From NCBI GenBank assembly GCA_024400895.1, contig JAKSMA010000031.1, positions 1-14,947 of the forward strand: a stretch of DNA of 14,947 nucleotides. Reading direction: 5' to 3'. Below, piece after piece: positions 7,683-13,487 of the stretch; the first letter of the stretch is position 1; every line of letters starts with the position of its first letter. This DNA comes from Muribaculaceae bacterium (GTDB lineage: Bacteria; Bacteroidota; Bacteroidia; Bacteroidales; Muribaculaceae). A model generated the notes under the pieces. The model was given only the letters and a program-made list of their open reading frames with translations, ran no database searches and was not told where the DNA came from. Both the position numbers and the translations under genes were made by a program.

Positions 7683-7690
7683 TAAATTTG
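7683..7690 (+). promoter_or_regulatory. -7 promoter box of the DUF2027-Smr gene
   Basis: TAAATTTG matches TAnnTTTG exactly and sits 29 bases before the ATG at 7720. No good TTTG is found at the -33 position, so the promoter is only partly supported. It would drive the Smr gene and perhaps the two genes after it. Confidence 0.5.
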
Positions 7691-7719
7691 CAATAGAAAA
7701 AGACTGAAATAAACTAAAT

Positions 7720-8802
7720 ATGGTAAAAGTTAACGATATTGTTCGCTTCCTCAACGATGTGGGAGGCGGACGCGTGGTGAGGGTGGAAGGCCCCATCGTG
7801 TATGTGGAAGATGAAGACGGATTTGAACGCCCAGCACAAGCCAAAGAGGTGGTAGTTGTGGGCCAAGGCGGCACCAAAGCAAGTGCCTACGAGCGTCCGC
7901 TCACCTTCAAAAGCAAACTCGTGGAACCCGATGTGCCAGCACCAAAGGTGAATGTGGCGCCAGCTGTGAAGCCTTCGGAAGTCATCGAAACCGAAGAAGG
8001 CGAAATTCTTAACATTGTGCTCGCCTTTGAGCCAAAGGAAATCAAGCACCTCAACACCACCACCTTCTACGCAATTCTGGTGAACGACAGCAACTATTTC
8101 CTCAATGTGGCTTATATGACTCGCCGCGACGACGAAAACACCTGGCACACTCGCTACACAGGTCTTGTAGAGCCCAATATGCAAGTCGACCTCGATGAGT
8201 TTGGGCACAACGACCTCAACGACATTGAGCATGTGGCTATCCAATACATTGCCTTCAAGCAAGACAAGGGTTTCAGATTGAAAAACCCTGCCCTCGTGCA
8301 ACAAAAAATCGATTTGACTAAGTTCTACAAACTCCATAGTTTCCATCAGAGTGAATACTTCGACGAATCGGTGATTTCCATCGATATCACTCGCAACGAT
8401 TTGCCTGCCAGGCAACTCCAAATCGACAGCAGCGCCCTTGAACGTGCGATGAAAGAAAAACGCTACGCCGACCGTCCACAAAGCCGACGCGTGGAACGAC
8501 GCGAGAAGAAGAAAAACGACATCATCGTGCAAGACCTTCACATTGCCGAACTCCTCGACAATCTGAGCGGACTGACAAACACCGACATGATGAATGTGCA
8601 ACTCGATAAATTCCGCGAGATTATGGAGGCCAACAAGAAAAAAATTGGTCAGAAAATTGTGTTTATCCACGGCAAGGGTGAAGGCGTGCTCCGCCGTGCA
8701 TTGCTCGATGAACTGAAACGCAAGTGGCCACGCTGCGACGTGCAGGATGCATCATTCCAAGAATACGGCTTCGGCGCCACTCAAGTCACCATCAAGCAAT
8801 AA
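7720..8802 (+). CDS. DUF2027 protein with C-terminal Smr domain
   Basis: The 360-residue protein starts with a small beta-rich segment (MVKVNDIVRFLNDVGGGRVV and following, about 1-50), then a proline/valine linker, and a mixed alpha/beta middle region (about 90-240). This is the DUF2027 arrangement seen in Bacteroidetes. After a strongly basic stretch (about 243-266) comes an Smr domain (about 270-360), with QDLHIAEL (271-278) as the LDLHG-like motif and HGKGEGVLR (317-325) as the HGxGxG signature. Smr domains, as in the MutS2 C-terminus, bind or nick nucleic acid. Which of these this protein does is unknown, and it lacks MutS ATPase parts. A long reading frame on the opposite strand of this gene is a coding shadow. 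Confidence 0.88.
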   Translation: MVKVNDIVRFLNDVGGGRVVRVEGPIVYVEDEDGFERPAQAKEVVVVGQGGTKASAYERPLTFKSKLVEPDVPAPKVNVAPAVKPSEVIETEEGEILNIVLAFEPKEIKHLNTTTFYAILVNDSNYFLNVAYMTRRDDENTWHTRYTGLVEPNMQVDLDEFGHNDLNDIEHVAIQYIAFKQDKGFRLKNPALVQQKIDLTKFYKLHSFHQSEYFDESVISIDITRNDLPARQLQIDSSALERAMKEKRYADRPQSRRVERREKKKNDIIVQDLHIAELLDNLSGLTNTDMMNVQLDKFREIMEANKKKIGQKIVFIHGKGEGVLRRALLDELKRKWPRCDVQDASFQEYGFGATQVTIKQ

Positions 8803-8833
8803 ACAATTTTACATCTACAAAACTCCCCTTGTT

Positions 8834-9838
8834 ATGAGTTTCATTTCCGACATTAAACACATTATCGACACATCCAGAGCTAATGCAGTGCGCTCTGTCA
8901 ACTTCTGCCGTGTACAAATGTATTGGCATATCGGACGGCGCATCGTTGAAGAAGAACAAGGTGGTAAAGCTCGTGCCGAATACGGGAAAGCATTAATTAA
9001 GAATCTTGCCAAGCAACTTGAGGCCGAGTATGGAAGCGGATTCAGTTATCGCCAATTAAACTTTAGCCGCCAGTTTTATCATGAATATCCAAAAGTGAAC
9101 GCACTGCGTTCACAATTGAACTGGACGCAATATCGCGCTCTAATCCAGATTCCAGACAAGGACAAACGTGAATATTATGAACTTGAAGCGGTGAATGGAA
9201 ATTGGACTGCAAGGCAATTAGAGCGACAAATCAATTCCATGCTGTACGAACGGTTGTTAGTGAGCAACGACAAAGAATCTGTACTGTCAATAGCACGTGG
9301 TGAACGCTCCCCAGAATCACCAACAGAGATCATAAAAGACCCTATGGTGCTTGAGTTTTTAGGGATGGAGCGTAAGGCGCATTACTATGAATCAGACCTT
9401 GAGACAGAATTGATGAACCACCTACAAGATTTTCTTCTCGAGTTAGGAAACGGTTTTACCTTTGTTGCCCGTCAGAAACGTATTCTACTTGAAGATGACG
9501 AGTTTTTTGTAGATTTGGTTTTCTACAATCGTCTTGCACGCTGTTTTGTGGTGATTGAAATCAAGACACACAAAGCCACCCATGCCGATATCGGTCAACT
9601 ACAAATGTATGTAAATTACTTTGACCGACAAGAACGCCAGACCGACGAGAACCCTACCGTGGGCATACTACTGTGTACTGAAAAAAATGACACTGCTATT
9701 CGCATGTCGCTACCAGAAGACAACAATACTGTTTTAGCAACAAAATACCAGCTCTATCTTCCTACTATAGAACAACTCGCTGCCGAAGTAGAACATGTGA
9801 GAGCTTCATTAAAAAGTAGAAAGGAGGAATGCTTATGA
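8834..9838 (+). CDS. DUF1016/YhcG-family PD-(D/E)XK nuclease
   Basis: I choose the ATG at 8834 (334 residues, MSFISDIKHI). The frame is open further upstream to 8747, but that extension lies inside the Smr gene and has a low-complexity translation. Residues 1-150 form the DUF1016 N-terminal helical domain (WHIGRRIVEEEQ, YGKALIKNLAKQL, FSYRQLNFSRQFY). Residues 165-330 form a PD-(D/E)XK nuclease-like domain with D227 (FFVDLVFY), E242 and K244 (VVIEIK) and Q255 (GQLQMYV), so the active-site set is intact. The family is widespread and often found on mobile or defence-rich DNA; its physiological role is not settled. It lies 31 bases after the Smr gene and overlaps the next gene. Its codons look more AT-rich (many TTA, GTA, CGT) than its neighbours, a hint of transfer. 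Confidence 0.88.
   Translation: MSFISDIKHIIDTSRANAVRSVNFCRVQMYWHIGRRIVEEEQGGKARAEYGKALIKNLAKQLEAEYGSGFSYRQLNFSRQFYHEYPKVNALRSQLNWTQYRALIQIPDKDKREYYELEAVNGNWTARQLERQINSMLYERLLVSNDKESVLSIARGERSPESPTEIIKDPMVLEFLGMERKAHYYESDLETELMNHLQDFLLELGNGFTFVARQKRILLEDDEFFVDLVFYNRLARCFVVIEIKTHKATHADIGQLQMYVNYFDRQERQTDENPTVGILLCTEKNDTAIRMSLPEDNNTVLATKYQLYLPTIEQLAAEVEHVRASLKSRKEECL
9822..9827 (+). promoter_or_regulatory. Strong Shine-Dalgarno site setting the EFR1 start
   Basis: AGGAGG lies 7 bases before the ATG at 9835 but only 1 base before the ATG at 9829. The usable start is therefore 9835, whose ATGA overlaps the stop codon of the nuclease gene. Such a strong site is uncommon among the A-rich leaders of this window. 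Confidence 0.7.
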
Positions 9839-10605
9839 TTATTTGGTTTTCTGGAACTGGAAATACGAAATGGGTGGCCGAACGATTGGCGGCTGCGCTT
9901 AACGAACAAATGATTTCGGCTGCTGAAGTTTTGACAAGCAGCGATGAATCGGCAATCAAGTTATCTCTCAAAGACGACGAACGCCTCGGATTTGTTTTTC
10001 CCACCTACTCGTGGGGGCCTGCACCCATCATCATCGAAATTATTGAGAAGATGCAGTTAGAGGGCACACCGGGATTCTGCTTCATGGTCACTACTTGCGG
10101 CGATGACATCGGTCTATCGGTCAACATCCTGAGAAAAGCTTTAAGCAAACGAAATATCAATCTCGACAGTGCCTACTCGGTGCAGATGCCAAACAACTAT
10201 ATCAATCTTCCGGGGTTTGATGTGGATTCCGATATCGTGCGCAACGAAAAACTCCATGCCGCACCAAAACGTGTCGACCTGGTGGCACAAAACATTGCCG
10301 AACGCAGAGTGATGGTGGATGTGGTGAAGGGGAGATTTGCCTGGTTCAAGAGCCGCGTGATTCGCCCTGGATTTGTAAAAGGCGCCATGAGCGACAAGCC
10401 GTTTGTGGTTGACGCCGATGCTTGCACCCACTGTGGCGTATGCGAGAAGAATTGCCCAATGCACAACATTTCACTCACCGATGGCACCCCTACTTGGAAC
10501 GGGCGCTGCGCTATGTGCCTCAGTTGCTTGCACCGCTGCCCTACCCGCGCCATCCAATACGGAAAAGCCACCGTAAAGAAAGGCAGATACTATTTTAAGA
10601 AATAA
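9835..10605 (+). CDS. EFR1-type flavodoxin/ferredoxin protein
   Basis: The start at 9835 (256 residues) is chosen from the Shine-Dalgarno spacing and the ATGA overlap with the preceding stop; an ATG at 9829 would add two residues. Residues 1-165 are flavodoxin-like, opening with the phosphate loop SGTGNT (6-11) for FMN, with FPTYSWGPAP (55-64) as the next loop. The C-terminus carries two 4Fe-4S sites of bacterial ferredoxin type: C197/C200/C203/C207 and C225/C228/C231/C235, each ending CP. This is the layout of EFR1-family ferrodoxins, predicted soluble electron carriers of anaerobes. The redox partner is not visible here. Overlap with the nuclease gene implies shared transcription, though the two functions have no obvious link. 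Confidence 0.9.
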   Translation: MIIWFSGTGNTKWVAERLAAALNEQMISAAEVLTSSDESAIKLSLKDDERLGFVFPTYSWGPAPIIIEIIEKMQLEGTPGFCFMVTTCGDDIGLSVNILRKALSKRNINLDSAYSVQMPNNYINLPGFDVDSDIVRNEKLHAAPKRVDLVAQNIAERRVMVDVVKGRFAWFKSRVIRPGFVKGAMSDKPFVVDADACTHCGVCEKNCPMHNISLTDGTPTWNGRCAMCLSCLHRCPTRAIQYGKATVKKGRYYFKK

Positions 10606-10650
10606 GAGATTAGAAATTAGAAATTAGAAATTAGAAGTTAGAGATTAGAG
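10606..10650. repeat. Short AT-rich tandem repeat (ATTAGAA units)
   Basis: The motif ATTAGAA and close variants (GTTAGAG, ATTAGAG) repeat in tandem about six times straight after the EFR1 stop codon, then decay into GTTTGAAGTTTGAGATTTT. The array sits between two convergent genes. Repeat number may vary between strains by slippage. It has no spacers and is not a CRISPR. Confidence 0.75.
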
Positions 10651-10716
10651 GTTTGAAGTTTGAGATTTTCGGAGTGCTCTGGAAGTAGACTTACTTGATA
10701 TTTCTATCTTCTTTTT
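10651..10716. terminator. Convergent gene junction, weak plus-strand terminator
   Basis: AAGTA (10683-10687) and TACTT (10692-10696) make a small hairpin 15 bases before a run of seven T bases (10712-10718). It may end the EFR1 transcript. On the minus strand I see no convincing terminator after the protease gene. Confidence 0.25.
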
Positions 10717-13452
10717 TTACTGGAGAAGGATGCTGATGAGGGCGGTGAGGTCGCTCACATTGATGATGCCATCGCCATTGATATCGCACGAATCTTCATC
10801 AAAAGTGGCTGTACCCAATATATGGTTGATGAGTGCTGTGGCATCCGATACATTCAGTTCGCCATCATCGTTTACATCGCCGAAGGTGTGCAAACGGTGG
10901 CTGACCACCTGAATAGCGTCGAGCGGACACGCTACGTAGCCTCCCATCTCATCTATCATTGTTAGGGTTACCATCTTGTAGGTGGCACCATCTTCAAGGT
11001 CGGGCAATTCGCCATCGAATAAAGAGAAATCAACTTTTGCACTGCCATCCCACTTTGTCAAGCCCAACTGTGGCGCATATGGCGGCATAGCCAGCGTGCC
11101 GCGTCGCGCACTCCACATCGCATACTGCAGTGTGTCCACCTCCATCGGCTTGGGCTTCACAAAATAATGGCCACTTTGAGAGCCATAATAATTAGCCGGA
11201 GTGATGGTGGGAACAATTGGTTTTGAGAGTTGCTCCACTGCCAAAGGGCGTTCGGAAGCTACCATACGAGGATTTCGCTTATCCACCAGCACGCCTTTCA
11301 CATCAAAGAGCCACGCCCCGTCGAAGCGCTTTTTTTCTATCTCTGTGAGTGGGCGGAAGAGTTCAATGCCTATCCAATTGAGCATACTGGTATTGAACGA
11401 TTCGCCATCCGAACGGGCATATAGCATCCTGCCGTCATTCGACACTCGAAGCACACGCAATTTATTATCGGTAATGTTGTAGTTTCGTCCTTCTTGATAT
11501 TTTTCCGATGATAGAATCGTTTTCAATGGGAGCTGCACTTCTGGGAAACCACCAAGAGCATTCACTTTACCGCCACCGAATCGCTCAGGATTCTTTTTCA
11601 CAAAACTATCGGAAATGGCTGTGCTAACGAGCATCTGCTTCACTTCTGTTGGCGACAAATGAGGGTTAGCCTGTAGCCACAAAGCCACGATTCCAGCAAC
11701 CGTTGGCGATGCCATCGATGTACCCGTATTTTGCCCCCAATAATTGGTCTTGCCCGTGGCGTCGTTATATGCGGAATACGACAAGCGCTGTGCCAATGCA
11801 TTGTAATAACCAGTGTTGAAAGTATTGAGCGCAGAAATCACCATATGTCCAGGTGCCACCACAGTGGGTTGCACCACGCCTGCTGCGTCGATACCGAATG
11901 AAGATGTGCTATACACATCACCCACCACAGCATTTGGCAAAGTGTGGGTGTCGCCATTGAGCAAAGGCACCGAATTTCGCGCGATATAGTTACCCACCGA
12001 AATCACTCCGCGAGCCGTGGCATTGTCGTTGAGATAGCCATTCTGAGTGCCTCCAATAAACACTTCATTATCGCTTGTGGTGTAAGGGGTAAAATTGCTT
12101 CCCCACAGCCAGCAGTCGTAGCCTGCTCCATTCTGGTTGAAAAACTGAACGCCAAGCAGATAATGCTTACCGCCATCCAGCTTTTTCAGTTCCGATGATA
12201 TGCGAATATTGAAATGGCCATTGAGCCCAACAGAAGTAAAAATGCTGAATTCCCCTCTCACAAATTGGCTGAGGCGAAGATTGAAGTCGTTATCGTGCTC
12301 ATAGCCTGGTCCTGCCGCCATACGCGTGTCGGAGTACATTACAGGAGTTGAATATACAATCTTTTTGGCTTGAGGGTCAATCAAAACGAGTTTCACGCCC
12401 ACTGCATCTGCCGTTTGGCTCCAAGTGTCGATAGTTAAGTTGCCTATCACGCTGTCCACGGCATTGGGCATTGTCGAGCCCATTGGCGCTGTTGTGCCCT
12501 GTGCAACCCGAAACACACGGTCATATCCAGAAAGATTTCCCACCGAGGTACAAATCACAGCCCCCTTATCAATTACCGAACTGATGGCTTGACAAAAGGC
12601 ACTTGACCCATCGTGTGGCCCACCTTGAAAACCTATACTGAAGGATATCACACAAGGCTGCCCCACACTTCTGGCATACTCCAGAATGTAGCGAGCACTG
12701 TTGGCAATCGCCACCTGATCGTTGCTATAGGAATAGCCTAATGCGCACACCACGATATCAGCCTCAGGTGCCATACCGCTGTAAGGGCCCACTTTCGAGC
12801 CTGCAGCAATACCGAGGCAGTGCGTGCCGTGACTGTTGTCAAGAAGGTCGGAAGTGAGTTTTGGTATATCTGCAGAATAAAACTCCGAGCCAGGAAGCGT
12901 TTCGCCATCCAGCACCACTTTCTTACCTGTGTTATTACCCGGCATATACACACGCTTGATTCGCGTATTGCCATTCGCATCCTGAAAAGCCTTGTGGTTG
13001 AAATCAATCCCGGAATCAATGATGCCAATCACCACGCCTTTGCCTGTATAATTTTTGGGCAACCCAAAGTTTGCGCCATCTGCGGCTATCGCCACATCCG
13101 TTTCTGCAATGGATACATCCGTGTTTTGCTCGCCCTGTTCCGAAACCGCAATCTGCTTCACCCCTGGCAATGCCGCCACCTCAGGAATCGAGGAAACGGG
13201 CATCTGAGCTGTCACCATATCACCAAAGCGGGCATTCACCTTCACGCCCATCTCCCTTAAAGCCTCTACATCACTTCCATTGAGAGAAATAAACACATTC
13301 ACCAATGGATTAGAATCGGCTTTGATGCGACTCTGTGAAGATTTTTTATGCCCCGACAGCAATTGTTTTGTAGACACACTATACTTTTCGGTAGCAAATA
13401 CTGCCATCGAAAAAGCGAGGGTTACTATCAACAAAAAAATCCTTTTCTTCAA
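10717..13452 (-). CDS. Secreted subtilisin-like S8 protease with dockerin-like C-terminus
   Basis: This 911-residue protein has a signal peptide (about 1-20, MKKRIFLLIV...FA), an inhibitor-like propeptide (about 45-112) and a subtilase domain (about 125-635). The triad is complete: D146 in GIIDSGID, H208 in SHGTH and S579 in GTSMASP, with N306 as the likely oxyanion residue. About 170 residues (roughly 312-480) are inserted in the catalytic domain as a beta-rich region, as in larger surface subtilases. Residues 641-851 form a module shared with the upstream gene product, and 857-911 hold two dockerin-like calcium loops (D859-D870, D890-D901). An in-frame TAG at 13458 blocks upstream starts, so the initiator is TTG at 13452. 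The gene starts 35 bases after its neighbour and is probably cotranscribed with it. Substrate is unknown. Confidence 0.9.
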   Translation of the reverse strand: MKKRIFLLIVTLAFSMAVFATEKYSVSTKQLLSGHKKSSQSRIKADSNPLVNVFISLNGSDVEALREMGVKVNARFGDMVTAQMPVSSIPEVAALPGVKQIAVSEQGEQNTDVSIAETDVAIAADGANFGLPKNYTGKGVVIGIIDSGIDFNHKAFQDANGNTRIKRVYMPGNNTGKKVVLDGETLPGSEFYSADIPKLTSDLLDNSHGTHCLGIAAGSKVGPYSGMAPEADIVVCALGYSYSNDQVAIANSARYILEYARSVGQPCVISFSIGFQGGPHDGSSAFCQAISSVIDKGAVICTSVGNLSGYDRVFRVAQGTTAPMGSTMPNAVDSVIGNLTIDTWSQTADAVGVKLVLIDPQAKKIVYSTPVMYSDTRMAAGPGYEHDNDFNLRLSQFVRGEFSIFTSVGLNGHFNIRISSELKKLDGGKHYLLGVQFFNQNGAGYDCWLWGSNFTPYTTSDNEVFIGGTQNGYLNDNATARGVISVGNYIARNSVPLLNGDTHTLPNAVVGDVYSTSSFGIDAAGVVQPTVVAPGHMVISALNTFNTGYYNALAQRLSYSAYNDATGKTNYWGQNTGTSMASPTVAGIVALWLQANPHLSPTEVKQMLVSTAISDSFVKKNPERFGGGKVNALGGFPEVQLPLKTILSSEKYQEGRNYNITDNKLRVLRVSNDGRMLYARSDGESFNTSMLNWIGIELFRPLTEIEKKRFDGAWLFDVKGVLVDKRNPRMVASERPLAVEQLSKPIVPTITPANYYGSQSGHYFVKPKPMEVDTLQYAMWSARRGTLAMPPYAPQLGLTKWDGSAKVDFSLFDGELPDLEDGATYKMVTLTMIDEMGGYVACPLDAIQVVSHRLHTFGDVNDDGELNVSDATALINHILGTATFDEDSCDINGDGIINVSDLTALISILLQ
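10720..10884 (-). other. Dockerin-like EF-hand pair of the S8 protease
   Basis: Two 12-residue loops follow the Dx(N)x(D)...D calcium pattern: DVNDDGELNVSD (ligands D859, N861, D863, D870) and DINGDGIINVSD (D890, N892, D894, D901). Each is followed by a short hydrophobic helix (ATALINHILG, LTALISILL). This is the type I dockerin arrangement. No cohesin is seen in the window, so the binding partner is unknown and calcium-dependent stability is another possible role. Confidence 0.8.
10900..11532 (-). other. Unnamed module of the protease shared with its neighbour
   Basis: Residues 641-851 align by eye along their whole length with the repeat module of the upstream gene product. Shared landmarks in order are: LKTILSSEKYQEG versus LATLLSGEKWTED; NWIGIEL versus NWVAITL; FDVKGVLVDKRNP versus FDAVLTNKKNP; YYGSQSGHYF versus FHGSQMVDSVDYYF; MEVDTLQYAMW versus MEIDTVRCAMW; DFSLFDGE versus DFSLFEGD; and a GY pair near the end. 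I do not recognise a named family. The alternating pattern suggests beta-sheet structure. Confidence 0.7.
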
Positions 13453-13487
13453 AAGCTAAACTAACTATTAAAAATATAATACTTCGC

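Noticed and set aside
7714..8670. A 318-codon open frame on the minus strand across the Smr gene
   Set aside because: The plus-strand product has recognisable DUF2027 and Smr motifs, while the minus-strand translation is rich in His, Val and Phe and resembles no family. It is a codon-bias shadow.
8747..8833. Longer N-terminus for the DUF1016 nuclease
   Set aside because: It would overlap the Smr gene by 56 bases and add residues unlike the family. MSFISDIKHI is the normal beginning.
10606..10650. Possible CRISPR array
   Set aside because: The units are 7 bases long, directly adjacent and without spacers; no cas gene is present.
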